Both the position numbers and the translations under genes were made by a program. From Paenibacillus albiflavus (GTDB taxonomy: Bacteria; Bacillota; Bacilli; Paenibacillales; NBRC-103111), in assembly GCF_004344915.1 (NCBI RefSeq), contig NZ_SKFG01000001.1, forward strand, positions 124,001 to 188,000: a stretch of 64,000 bases of DNA, in the 5' to 3' direction. A model generated the notes under the pieces. The model was not told the origin of the DNA, made no database searches, and was given only the letters and a program-made list of their open reading frames with translations. Every line of letters begins with the position of its first letter. Within the stretch, counting starts at the first letter, position 1. Positions 24,608 through 33,209 of this stretch are shown piece after piece.

Positions 24608-25693
24608 TTACTTCGCTTGAATATATCCTTCTGCTTTAAGCAATTCGGCGATCAGAACAGCACCGCCAGCTGCCCCGCGAAGCGTATTATGGGATAGACC
24701 CACAAATTTATAATCATAGATGGAATCTTCGCGCAATCTACCAACGGAAACGCCCATTCCACGTTCGATGTCACGATCCAGCTTTGTCTGTGGTCTATTA
24801 TCTTCTTCAAAATATGTGATGAACTGCTTCGGTGCACTTGGCAGCTCAAGCTCCTGCGGACGTCCTTTGAACTTCAGCCAACGCTCCAAAATTTCATCCT
24901 TGGAAGGCTTGTTCTCGAACGAAGCGAATACAGTAGCCAAATGTCCATCCGTAACAGGGACACGAATACACTGCGTTGTAATTAAAGGAGCACTTGCTTT
25001 TATAATTTGACCATTATCGATGTGACCCCAAATACGAAGCGGCTCCTGTTCACTCTTCTCTTCTTCGCCACCGATGTAAGGAATCACATTATCCAGCATC
25101 TCAGGCCAATCTGTAAAGTTCTTGCCTGCTCCAGAAATCGCTTGATACGTCGATGCTACTACTTGTGTTGGTTTGAAATCTAACAGAGCATTCAGCGCTG
25201 GCACATAGCTTTGGATTGAGCAGTTTGGTTTCACCGCGATAAAGCCAGTCGAAGTTCCTAGACGTTTTCTTTGAGCCGCAATCACTTCAATATGCTGCGG
25301 GTTAATTTCTGGAATAACCATCGGAATGTCTGGTGTCCAGCGGTGAGCGGAGTTGTTGGAAATAACAGGCGTACCTGTTTTGGCATAGGCTTCTTCCAAT
25401 GCTTTGATTTGATCCTTCGGCATATCTACAGCGCAGAAAATGAAATCAACCTGAGACGCAACTTCTTCCACCTTGGAAGCGTCTAGAACGACAATGTTCT
25501 TCACTTCTTCTGGGATTGGGCAAGCCAACTTCCATCTTCCTTGTACGGATTCTTCGTAAGTTCTGCCTGCCGATTTACTGCTTGCAGCAATCGTTGTTAC
25601 CTCAAACCAAGGATGTTGATCCAGAAGTTCAATAAACCGCTGACCAACCATTCCTGTTCCTCCAACAATACCGACTCTCAATTTGTGTGTCAT
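24608..25693 (-). CDS. asd: aspartate-semialdehyde dehydrogenase (archaeal/fungal type)
   Basis: A 361-residue NADPH enzyme making aspartate semialdehyde from aspartyl phosphate, the branch point to lysine, threonine, methionine and diaminopimelate. It begins RVGIVGGTGMVGQRFIELL (nucleotide binding) and has the catalytic Cys in VKPNCSIQSY near residue 160. Sequence and length match the archaeal/fungal-type subclass and not the common short bacterial Asd. ATG at 25693 follows AAAGGAA; a TTG just before it is possible. A T-box riboswitch lies directly upstream, so transcription answers to uncharged tRNA. Confidence 0.9.
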   Translation of the reverse strand: MTHKLRVGIVGGTGMVGQRFIELLDQHPWFEVTTIAASSKSAGRTYEESVQGRWKLACPIPEEVKNIVVLDASKVEEVASQVDFIFCAVDMPKDQIKALEEAYAKTGTPVISNNSAHRWTPDIPMVIPEINPQHIEVIAAQRKRLGTSTGFIAVKPNCSIQSYVPALNALLDFKPTQVVASTYQAISGAGKNFTDWPEMLDNVIPYIGGEEEKSEQEPLRIWGHIDNGQIIKASAPLITTQCIRVPVTDGHLATVFASFENKPSKDEILERWLKFKGRPQELELPSAPKQFITYFEEDNRPQTKLDRDIERGMGVSVGRLREDSIYDYKFVGLSHNTLRGAAGGAVLIAELLKAEGYIQAK

Positions 25694-25796
25694 CAAATAT
25701 TCGTTCCTTTCATAATGGCATTATTAATGGCAACCTATTCGAGCTGTGTAGAATGGTGATTATTTTATTGCTTAGATGTGTTGCAGGATAATAAAA

Positions 25797-26045
25797 AAAT
25801 CCCACCCCCAAGACTTATAAGTCTTAGGGACGAGATTTGAATGCTCGTGGTACCACCCTGATTTACTAATATGTCGCCATATTAGCCTCCTCAAGTACGG
25901 CATTACATCGTAATGCTTATACTTTAGCTCTGTAACAGGAGCTCCTGGCACATCATCCTCTTCTTCAGATTCCGATGCACTGCTCTGAGTCTTTGTTCGA
26001 TAAAACATTCTTTACTCCTTTGCAGCTGACGGAGCTCTCTGTAAA
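25797..26045 (-). ncRNA. T-box leader upstream of asd
   Basis: On the minus strand the conserved T-box sequence AGGGTGGTACCACGAGC lies at 25843-25860, followed by a terminator stem (CCCTAAGACTT / AAGTCTTGGGGG) and a seven-T run. About 180 bases upstream is the stem I distal part: AGAGAG, then a CTCC..GCTG..GGAG hairpin, then GAGTA. Order and spacing are those of a full T-box riboswitch that reads tRNA charging. I could not assign the specifier codon with confidence; a residue of the aspartate family is expected. Confidence 0.9.
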
Positions 26046-26132
26046 AGAATGAATTTATGTACTCTTCTCTTCATCGCATTTGAATATTGCAATAATATTA
26101 GCAGATAATTGAGGGGAGGTAAATATAAATTA

Positions 26133-26384
26133 TTAAACTTCTCTACAAAAAATAGTGTAACCGCCACGACTCATACGAATATCAACATAGTATTGCCTAC
26201 TTTCATAAAGAAACGTTAAGGGCTGCACACTGCTCACAAACTGGACTTGTTTCTTGTTCTCAGCAGCGTATTGCTCTATGGCTTGGCAAATTGTTTGCTT
26301 CGAAGGATAAGTCAACGCATCATCTATTTCAATATGAAATCCTTTTTTAAAAAATCGATTAAATAATCTTCTTCTAATTGTCAT
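26133..26384 (-). CDS. small DUF4318-like protein
   Basis: An 83-residue basic protein. Its core reads FHIEIDDALTYPSKQTICQAIEQYAAEN and ends with a strand pattern MSRGGYTIFCREV, resembling small Bacillales proteins annotated DUF4318. No signal peptide or membrane segment. It stands alone between the T-box leader and the cysteine-cluster gene. Function unknown; the family name is from memory. Confidence 0.65.
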   Translation of the reverse strand: MTIRRRLFNRFFKKGFHIEIDDALTYPSKQTICQAIEQYAAENKKQVQFVSSVQPLTFLYESRQYYVDIRMSRGGYTIFCREV

Positions 26385-26431
26385 CGTGACTCACATCCTG
26401 ACTGATAATTATGTAATGTTATGATATCTAT

Positions 26432-26776
26432 TTAAAAAGATTTCCATGTAATGTCAATTGATAAAGTACCTATCGGTTTATCAGCAGGAAGCCAATTTTT
26501 CTTGGCTGCCAGTTCTGGCTTACGAAAACAAACGAGAGATTGATAGTATCCAAAAGCACGGCAGATTTCAGGTCTAGCCGAGTGAATGCCACATTTATCT
26601 TGATTCAGATCATAAAAAATACAGGTGCCATAATGTCTAGGCTGCTTCTCAAGCGCCAATCGAGTTTTTGCAGGCATCGATTTTACTTTGATTCGGATTC
26701 GTTTAAAATCTTGTTCTGTAATTGGTACAGGGCCACAACATAACCCCTTACAACCTTGGCATGGCAAGCTATCCAT
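26432..26776 (-). CDS. YkgJ-family cysteine cluster protein
   Basis: A 114-residue protein of the Zn/Fe-chelating cysteine-cluster family. Its N-terminus holds CQGCKGLCCGP, and two further cysteines follow in CIFYDLNQDKCGIHSARPEICRAFGY, together a probable metal site. ATG at 26776 is used: GAGGGA lies a few bases upstream, and an in-frame TTG four codons earlier overlaps that site. Biological role is not defined for the family. Confidence 0.85.
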   Translation of the reverse strand: MDSLPCQGCKGLCCGPVPITEQDFKRIRIKVKSMPAKTRLALEKQPRHYGTCIFYDLNQDKCGIHSARPEICRAFGYYQSLVCFRKPELAAKKNWLPADKPIGTLSIDITWKSF

Positions 26777-26903
26777 TGTATCCCTCAATTCCTAGTGATA
26801 TGACATGGTCAAGAGAATAAAAAAAGCCCCGCTTGAACGGAACTTATCTTATCAAAAATTTCCAATAGCGACAACATTTTTAGAAGAATTTGATGAGCTT
26901 TGT

Positions 26904-28733
26904 CTATTTTTTCAAATGATAAGGTACTGTTGTCACAATGACATTTCTATTAAATAATAAATGTGTTCGAATAAATAGACTGGATTGGTTATGCAAAATA
27001 TTATGCCAGCCTTTCTTCGGAATGAACTGTGGAATGATTACCGTTACCTGATAATTGGATTCTCCAGCTTTGCGTTGAACGGTATCGATAAACTTCGTTA
27101 ATGGCGTAATAATGCTTCTATATGGCGAATGAAGCGATACTAGTCTCACATCTGGCTGCCATTTATTCCATTTTTCCTCGAAAATAATTTCATCTTCTCT
27201 TTCAAAAGGAACATGAACCGCAATAATTTGATGCGGCGATAACGATTTCGCATAGTTCAGCGAGTTTTCAACGGCATGTGTGATGCCTGCTACTGGAACG
27301 ATAATGACATTCCCTTCTATAGGCGCTGGAGGCTCGCAAGTTGTGATTCTTAACTGTTCACCAACTGCATCATAGTGCTTCTTAATTTGATAGCATACAG
27401 CAATGATCAGCGGCAAGAAGATTAACACATACCACACTTGTGTGAATTTGGTTAAGAAGAACATCAGCATAACAATAAAGCTAATAGCTGCGCCAGTCGA
27501 ATTAATAATTAACTTGGTCACCCATCCTTTGGGCTTTTCACGAATCCATTTGACCATCATTCCTGTTTGCGCGAGCGTAAATGGAATGAATACCCCGACG
27601 GCATACAGTGGGATTAAATGCTCAGTCTTGCCTTCAAAAGCAATGATTAAGATAATCGACATTACCGCTAGAAAAATAATGCCATTCGAATATCCTAAAC
27701 GATCCCCACGCATCGTGAACATTCTTGGGATGAATTTATCTTTGGCAAGATTCACAGCAAGCAATGGAAATGCTGAATATCCCGTATTAGCGGCAAGAAT
27801 TAAGATTAAGGCTGTCGTTCCTTGGATAAAGTAATACATCACATTTCGACCAAAGGTTTGTTCAGCAATTTGTGAAACGACCGTTACTTCGTTTTTCGGT
27901 GCAATGCCGTAATAATAGGCCAAAAATACGATACCTGCAAATAAGATCGCGAGTAATGAGCCCATCGCAACTAATGTCTTGGCTGCATTATTCGGAGCAG
28001 GATCTTTGAAGTTCGGAATAGCATTCGAGATCGCTTCGACTCCTGTTAAGGCAGAGCTGCCTGATGCAAAAGCTCGCAAAAGTATAAATAAGCTAATGCC
28101 AGTTACAGGTGTTCCGATAGGTACATGCAATGCAGGTGATACATGCCCTGTTACAATCTGATAGATTCCTACACCGATTAGAATGAACAAGGCAAATACG
28201 AATATATAAACAGGATAAGCTAAAATAGTAGCCGATTCGGTAACCCCTCGTAAATTCAAAATGGTGATAAAGAGAACAAATACAATGGCAATGGTTACAT
28301 TATGCTCATGTAAACTAGGAAAAGCGGATGTGATTGCATCTGTACCTGCTGATACACTTACGGCCACGGTCAGAATATAATCGACTAACAATGAGCCCCC
28401 TGCTATTAAACCAGGATACATGCCCAGGTTTTCCTTAGAGACAACATAGGCGCCTCCGCCATGAGGATATGCAAATATGATTTGTCTATAGGACAAGATT
28501 AGCGCAGTTAAGAGAATTAAAACGCCAATTCCTATCGGAATTGAATACCAGAATGCTGTCGCGCTAATCGTAACTAAGACTAGCAAAATTTGTTCTGGAC
28601 CATACGCAACTGAGGATAGAGCATCTGATGAAAGAATTGCTAATGCTTTCGTTTTCGTAATCTTTTGTTCTCCTAATGCTGTCGATTTAAGCGGTCTTCC
28701 AATCAATAATCTCTTTAACATAGACATTGTCAT
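26904..28733 (-). CDS. kimA: potassium importer KimA (YdaO)
   Basis: A 609-residue APC-superfamily H+/K+ symporter. Twelve membrane helices cover residues 30-440 (TKTKALAILSSDALSSVAYGPEQ at the first helix, ALTGVEAISNAIPNFKDP in the middle), and a cytoplasmic domain of about 150 residues follows, which in B. subtilis KimA (607 residues) binds c-di-AMP. The ATG at 28733 follows AAGGGGAG by 10 bases; an in-frame TTG upstream would overlap that site. The leader carries a c-di-AMP riboswitch with terminator, then the structured repeat. High c-di-AMP should block both expression and transport. Confidence 0.93.
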   Translation of the reverse strand: MTMSMLKRLLIGRPLKSTALGEQKITKTKALAILSSDALSSVAYGPEQILLVLVTISATAFWYSIPIGIGVLILLTALILSYRQIIFAYPHGGGAYVVSKENLGMYPGLIAGGSLLVDYILTVAVSVSAGTDAITSAFPSLHEHNVTIAIVFVLFITILNLRGVTESATILAYPVYIFVFALFILIGVGIYQIVTGHVSPALHVPIGTPVTGISLFILLRAFASGSSALTGVEAISNAIPNFKDPAPNNAAKTLVAMGSLLAILFAGIVFLAYYYGIAPKNEVTVVSQIAEQTFGRNVMYYFIQGTTALILILAANTGYSAFPLLAVNLAKDKFIPRMFTMRGDRLGYSNGIIFLAVMSIILIIAFEGKTEHLIPLYAVGVFIPFTLAQTGMMVKWIREKPKGWVTKLIINSTGAAISFIVMLMFFLTKFTQVWYVLIFLPLIIAVCYQIKKHYDAVGEQLRITTCEPPAPIEGNVIIVPVAGITHAVENSLNYAKSLSPHQIIAVHVPFEREDEIIFEEKWNKWQPDVRLVSLHSPYRSIITPLTKFIDTVQRKAGESNYQVTVIIPQFIPKKGWHNILHNQSSLFIRTHLLFNRNVIVTTVPYHLKK

Positions 28734-28760
28734 GTTAGTCTGGCTCCCCTTTTTTGGCAA

Positions 28761-28848
28761 CAAGAAGAAACGGCTTCGCCTTCCTTAATGGAGGCGCGTT
28801 TCTTAAGGTGATACTTAGAATTTATACTACGAAAGTTATAAATTCTAT
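28761..28848 (-). repeat. structured leader-like repeat, copy 2 (kimA leader)
   Basis: Same two hairpins as 16634-16722: AGAATTTAT with ATAAATTCT, then AAGAAACG with CGTTTCTT. The inner stem differs in sequence (GCCT..AGGC here) but is kept as a stem, which suggests selection for structure. It occupies the space between the riboswitch terminator and the kimA ribosome binding site, so only read-through transcripts, or ones started inside it, would contain it. Confidence 0.72.
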
Positions 28849-28859
28849 ATCACAAAAAA

Positions 28860-28883
28860 CCACAGAGGCTTGAACCTCTGTGG
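28860..28883 (-). terminator. kimA riboswitch terminator
   Basis: A perfect 9-bp stem, CCACAGAGG with CCTCTGTGG, runs into TTTTTTG on the minus strand. It follows the c-di-AMP aptamer and is its probable expression platform. Confidence 0.9.
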
Positions 28884-28904
28884 CCCATGTAAACATGATC
28901 ACAG

Positions 28905-29048
28905 TATCCATATCCTCTCTCATCAACGCTTACGAGGTTAGCTGTCGGATTCGGATGGCGAGAGCCATGTGAATGATCATGATGCTGCAACAGCACGATG
29001 GATCTTTCACGTTGGTTCCCCCGTTTTCCCTTAAGGAAAACTCAGCGA
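28905..29048 (-). ncRNA. ydaO-yuaA (c-di-AMP) riboswitch
   Basis: On the minus strand conserved blocks occur in order: CGCTGAGTTTTCC, GGGAAAACGGGGGAACC, then CGAATCCGACAGCTAACCTCG and GTAAGCG with GAGAGAGGA. These are signatures of the ydaO-yuaA class, which binds two c-di-AMP molecules and turns expression off. Placement before kimA is the classic one. Confidence 0.92.
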
Positions 29049-29064
29049 ATTATTTTCAAGAATG

Positions 29065-29094
29065 AATATAACGCTAGAAAGGTTACCTTGTAAA
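29065..29094 (-). promoter_or_regulatory. kimA promoter
   Basis: TTTACA (29089-29094) and TATATT (29065-29070) are separated by 18 bases on the minus strand. Transcription would begin near 29058, just before the aptamer. The stretch 29095-29267 up to the oxalate decarboxylase stop holds nothing I recognise. Confidence 0.75.
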
Positions 29095-29267
29095 ATGTGA
29101 AAAAATGAAAGGGAAGGAACTAACAGGCGATACGAATTCAAGTAATCGCTTACACTAGCTATGCTCTTTCATTCTCTATGACAATCTCATTCATTCTTTG
29201 ATTATCACGTAAATTCACCTTTTGGAAAAAAATAGATTCTTTGACATGTTGGTTATATTTCAAATAC

Positions 29268-30449
29268 TCATGGTGTGCTTGGATATTTAACTACCGGCCA
29301 CTTCTGCTTGCGCAGTGCGTCGATTAATTCTGGGCCAACGTTTAAATTCGATTGAACGAGTTCATGAGGAGTTAGCGCCATCCACTGATTCAGGGACACA
29401 TCAGCGAATCGGTCGCTTTTGAACATCTCCAGAAACCATAAGGTTTGGTTCCCCGTGTTCTGAATATAGTGACCAAAGGCAAAAGGAACATAGCCGACAT
29501 CCCCTGATCTGAAATCAAAGGTGCGAGCCGACCCATTCGGACCAAATACAGTCATACGCCCTTGTCCTGTCAGATAATATTGCCATTCATCGTTATTAGG
29601 ATGCCAGTGGAGTTCTCGCATTGCACCCGGTTCAATTTCAACTAGTGCTGCTGAAATGGTTTTGGATATAGGAAAATTAGAGGAATCTACGATTCTAACG
29701 CTTCCTCCTGGGGTCCGAAGCGGCTTCTGTGCAAGCAACTGATGCTTAAAGCTCAAAGGTACTGTGCCATTAGGTGACTGAATTTGCTGACTTTCAATGG
29801 AGCCCGGAACTTTATCTTGATAAATGTAGACTTGCTTAGTAGGAATACTGTTAAAAGTACTCTCGGGTACACCAAAATTGGCAGATAGTACATCTTTGGG
29901 CGTATGCGCAAACCAATCTGAAATCGATAACGTGCTCAGATCTGAGAAATGACCGTCATCGAAAACAAGCAGAAATTCGCAACCTTCCTCTAGCCCTTGG
30001 ATGGAGTGTGGCACACCTGCCGGGAAGTACCAGAGATCGCCCTGACTGACATCCGCGATGAAATTTCTCCCGTCTTGATCAACTGCCGTTATGCGGGCTG
30101 TACCTAACAGCATATAGGACCATTCTGCTTGCTGATGCCAGTGGAGTTCTCGAACGCCTCCCGGTGTCAGCCGCATGTTCACACCCGCAAGCGTAGTTGC
30201 AATTGGCAGTTCTCTAATGGTGACTTCTCTTGACCATCCACCATGATTTAATTGCATGTGGGTATCCGAGAACGAAAATCTCATATTCGGTATCAAACCT
30301 GCATCCGTAATAGGTGGGATGAACATATTGGTGTTCTCCATATCTCGCATAACATCCCGAGGACCGAAGTCTGGTGCACCAGCTCCATCTTCTCTTATGG
30401 GTTGTGGTATATTAGAATAATGATTCCGTTCCTTGTCTTGGTTATCCAT
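29268..30449 (-). CDS. bicupin oxalate decarboxylase (OxdC/OxdD type)
   Basis: A 393-residue Mn enzyme that converts oxalate to formate and CO2. Each cupin has its metal set: HWHQQAEW with a later PHSIQ, and HWHPNNDEW with a later GHYIQ; FLEMF in the second cupin matches the Glu333 region of B. subtilis OxdC. The active-site lid, SENST in B. subtilis, reads SDLST here, so the key lid Glu is Asp and the next residue Leu. ATG at 30449 follows AGAGGTG by 8 bases. No signal peptide. A spore-associated role, as for OxdD, is possible. Confidence 0.9.
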   Translation of the reverse strand: MDNQDKERNHYSNIPQPIREDGAGAPDFGPRDVMRDMENTNMFIPPITDAGLIPNMRFSFSDTHMQLNHGGWSREVTIRELPIATTLAGVNMRLTPGGVRELHWHQQAEWSYMLLGTARITAVDQDGRNFIADVSQGDLWYFPAGVPHSIQGLEEGCEFLLVFDDGHFSDLSTLSISDWFAHTPKDVLSANFGVPESTFNSIPTKQVYIYQDKVPGSIESQQIQSPNGTVPLSFKHQLLAQKPLRTPGGSVRIVDSSNFPISKTISAALVEIEPGAMRELHWHPNNDEWQYYLTGQGRMTVFGPNGSARTFDFRSGDVGYVPFAFGHYIQNTGNQTLWFLEMFKSDRFADVSLNQWMALTPHELVQSNLNVGPELIDALRKQKWPVVKYPSTP

Positions 30450-30625
30450 CGAACATGCACCTCTCAATTTGATCATGATTTGGAGGAATCTGCATCTGAT
30501 CTATAGCCTCAATAAGGTAATTTATGATATTAGAGTCATATGTATAACTGGATTGGATACTCTAGCCAATTTAGAAATTACGCCCTCCTATAATACCCAT
30601 TTTGTATGAAAGGGGATTTATTTTA

Positions 30626-30673
30626 ATGATGATCTACAGTCGTCTTGCCATCATGATGCCGCCGTTTCCCTAG
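30626..30673 (+). CDS. possible leader peptide of the Bcr/CflA pump gene
   Basis: A 15-codon frame, MMIYSRLAIMMPPFP then TAG, starts 11 bases after GAAAGGGG and ends 58 bases before the pump start codon. It holds no rare charge or membrane pattern, but ends in Met-Met-Pro-Pro-Phe-Pro, a poor substrate for peptide bond formation. AAGC and ATAT arms downstream of its stop can pair to a hairpin just before the pump ribosome binding site. The layout is like drug-responsive attenuation leaders. Whether it is translated is unknown. Confidence 0.45.
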   Translation: MMIYSRLAIMMPPFP

Positions 30674-30731
30674 CTAAGCTCTCATATTCTTGTTGTTCTA
30701 GGATATAGGCTTGTAGGAGGGCTAAATCACA

Positions 30732-31913
30732 ATGAAAAAATATGCAGCACCATCTTTATTATTAATGATCGTACTTGTGGCTTTTCCACAAATTAGTGAG
30801 ACAATATATACACCTTCTTTACCTGATATTTCAACAGCACTTGGTGTTTCGAATGGTTCCATACAATTAACATTAAGTATCTATTTTATCGGATTTGCTT
30901 TAGGGGTCTTCTGCTGGGGATGCCTCTCGGATTTTATCGGACGGAGACCTGCCATGTTAGGTGGCCTGATTATATACGGCCTCGGTTGCTTGATGTGTTT
31001 CTACTCGGAATCCATTAGCTTACTTCTTGTCAGTCGTTTCATTCAAGCATTCGGAGCTGCGACTGGATCAATCATCACACAAACGATGCTTCGTGAAAGT
31101 GTATCGGGAAATAAACGACATGTTATGTTTGCCCAAATATCCGCTGTTATTGCCTTTACACCTGCAGTTGGACCACTTATTGGAGGCTGGGTTGATGAGG
31201 TTTTAGGCTATAAGGCAGTCTTCTTTACGCTAGTAATCATGAGCGTCTTATTGTTTATATACGCGTTCATAAAGTTGCCAGAAACAATGAATGATTCTGC
31301 AAGAACAAAGATTGCGATTCTACCAATCATCCGCAGAATGATTGTTTCACCACGTGTATTGGTATTCGGATTACTCATAGGCGGCATCAATGGGGTTATT
31401 TTCAGCTACTATGCAGAAGCTCCTTTTATATTCATTGATCGCTTCCAATTATCACCTGGTGTCTTTGGCTTCTTAGGCATCATTGTAGCCTTAGCGTCTA
31501 TTGTAGGAGCAATCCTATCGAGAAGGCTTCTCACCATCTATGCACCAGAGAAAATTATTCATATCGGTTGTCTAGTAATGACGATTGGGGCGATTCTATT
31601 AACTGCTGCTAGCTGCCTTCACACGATGCCAGATATGTTCATCTGCATTTGTATGTTAATTACCATCTTTATGATGTTGATGGGAGCAGGGATTGCGTTA
31701 CCAAACTGTCTAAGTCTTGCTCTTGTTTCATTTCAAGATGTTGTTGGAACTGCAGGTGCGATTTTTAGCTTAGGGTATTATTTGCTAGTTAGTATCGTGA
31801 CCTGGGGAATGAGCGCTCTTCATAACGGCTCCTTGATTACAATGCCGATCTACTTCTTAGTCATTAGCAGTGTCATGTGGTTATCTGGCAGAAAGTTTAT
31901 TTCAAAGGAATAA
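30732..31913 (+). CDS. Bcr/CflA-family multidrug efflux MFS transporter
   Basis: A 393-residue major-facilitator protein with twelve predicted helices. The N-terminus has ETIYTPSLPDISTALGVS, typical of the Bcr/CflA drug:H+ antiporter branch, then FCWGCLSDFIGRRPAML (MFS motif A) and an ALVVGPLIGGW-like motif C as TPAVGPLIGGW. The family exports bicyclomycin, chloramphenicol or sulfonamides; the substrate here is unknown. TAGGAGGGC lies 8-9 bases before the ATG. It is one of few plus-strand genes here, with a possible leader peptide upstream. Confidence 0.9.
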   Translation: MKKYAAPSLLLMIVLVAFPQISETIYTPSLPDISTALGVSNGSIQLTLSIYFIGFALGVFCWGCLSDFIGRRPAMLGGLIIYGLGCLMCFYSESISLLLVSRFIQAFGAATGSIITQTMLRESVSGNKRHVMFAQISAVIAFTPAVGPLIGGWVDEVLGYKAVFFTLVIMSVLLFIYAFIKLPETMNDSARTKIAILPIIRRMIVSPRVLVFGLLIGGINGVIFSYYAEAPFIFIDRFQLSPGVFGFLGIIVALASIVGAILSRRLLTIYAPEKIIHIGCLVMTIGAILLTAASCLHTMPDMFICICMLITIFMMLMGAGIALPNCLSLALVSFQDVVGTAGAIFSLGYYLLVSIVTWGMSALHNGSLITMPIYFLVISSVMWLSGRKFISKE

Positions 31914-31944
31914 CACATTCAATTTTTCAACAAATATTGAAACA

Positions 31945-31972
31945 AAGAAGCAGCTCCCCGAAGCTGCTTCTT
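31945..31972. terminator. bidirectional terminator
   Basis: An 11-bp perfect stem, AAGAAGCAGCT with AGCTGCTTCTT, lies between the convergent pump and AlaX genes. Confidence 0.88.
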
Positions 31973-32000
31973 CTGTTATTTGAACCACTTTCTATTTATT

Positions 32001-33176
32001 CTAATGTTGTTCGATCTCACTTTTGGTGAATTCATAGAAACCCTTTGCATCTTCCCAAGTCGAAAATCCTGCCTGTGCCTGAATATCACTGCCTCCACCC
32101 TTGCCATTATAGGAAGTTAGATTCGATTTGAGGAATGCCCCGCATGAGAACTCCGACTTGCTGCTTTGTGCTAGTACAACTTTATTCTCAAGAGCGGAAG
32201 CTAGTAACACACCGCCATTATGCAGGGAGCAAATTTTGTTAGCTAAATTTTGCAGATCCTTAAGCGATTTATCTTCATATGTGCTTGCGATCAGATTTCC
32301 TCGAACGTTTGCGACTAATTCTTGTACAGCATAATCATCAAGCTTGTCTTTGCATAAGACTAGATCAGCTTGAAGCTGTTTCTGCTCCTTCTCCGATTTA
32401 TCGATCCGATCCAGAATACTATCCTTATTCGAGTTAAATTTAACAAACAGCGCATTTAAAATCCGCTGACTCTCCACGAATTCATCTAAAGCACGGTTTC
32501 CGCACTTAAAGTAAATCCGAGTATTGCCCTTCTGCTTGTCCGCTTTGAGCAGCTTAATGATGCCAATTTCTCCAGTAGCCGAGACATGTGTACCACCGCA
32601 TGCATTATATTCAATATCCTGGATTTCAACAATTCGAATGTTCTCTGTCACATTCGTCTGCTTAACCAACTGAAGCTGATTGACCTCTTCTTCCGTAACA
32701 AAATAGCTTCGAATAGGATGATTAAGATATATGTGACGATTGACTTCGCGCTCAATGGCTTCAAGCTGTTCCAAGCTTACTTCAGATGCTTCAATATCAA
32801 TCGTGCAATAATCAACGCCTAAGTGGAAGCTTGCCGTCTTAAACTGGAACTTGTCCAGGCTTACTGCAGATAACAGATGCTGTCCGCTATGCTGCTGCAT
32901 ATGATCGAATCTTCTTTGCCAATCAATGGAACAACTTACGATTCTTTCTTCAGGTAGACGTTCTAATTTATGTAAGATTTGATTGTCTTCATTCACCACA
33001 TCAAGCACGGTAATTCCTTGAATCGTTCCTAAATCACAGGGTTGTCCCCCACCATGCGGATAGAAAGCAGTATCTTGTAAAATGACATAGTATCCATTTT
33101 CGAGCTTTTTCGTTTCTACAATCGTTGTTTCCCAGTTTGTTAAATAAGCAGAATCGTAATAGAGTTGTGTAGTCAT
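32001..33176 (-). CDS. alanyl-tRNA editing protein, AlaX-L type
   Basis: A 391-residue free-standing editing enzyme related to the AlaRS editing and C-terminal domains; it clears Ser or Gly wrongly attached to tRNA-Ala. The N-terminal part has an ALD-like FYPHGGGQPCDLG loop, the zinc sites HSGQHLL (HxxxH, near residue 96) and CGGTHVSATGEIGI (near 193). A coiled-coil and a DHHA1-type C-terminal domain follow, with NGKGGGSDIQAQAG near the end. It is a single gene behind a plain intergenic gap. Confidence 0.92.
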   Translation of the reverse strand: MTTQLYYDSAYLTNWETTIVETKKLENGYYVILQDTAFYPHGGGQPCDLGTIQGITVLDVVNEDNQILHKLERLPEERIVSCSIDWQRRFDHMQQHSGQHLLSAVSLDKFQFKTASFHLGVDYCTIDIEASEVSLEQLEAIEREVNRHIYLNHPIRSYFVTEEEVNQLQLVKQTNVTENIRIVEIQDIEYNACGGTHVSATGEIGIIKLLKADKQKGNTRIYFKCGNRALDEFVESQRILNALFVKFNSNKDSILDRIDKSEKEQKQLQADLVLCKDKLDDYAVQELVANVRGNLIASTYEDKSLKDLQNLANKICSLHNGGVLLASALENKVVLAQSSKSEFSCGAFLKSNLTSYNGKGGGSDIQAQAGFSTWEDAKGFYEFTKSEIEQH

Positions 33177-33209
33177 GCTTGATCTCCTAACTATATATAG
33201 GTTAATTAA

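Noticed and set aside
25772-26008. A 78-codon frame upstream of asd on the minus strand
   Set aside because: It lies wholly within the T-box leader and ends past the terminator; conserved T-box sequence explains the region better.
30588-30724. Nine-base exact complement (GCCCTCCTA) of the pump ribosome binding site upstream of the leader peptide
   Set aside because: It overlaps a TATAAT that would be the -10, so it would not be in the transcript and cannot mask the site in RNA.
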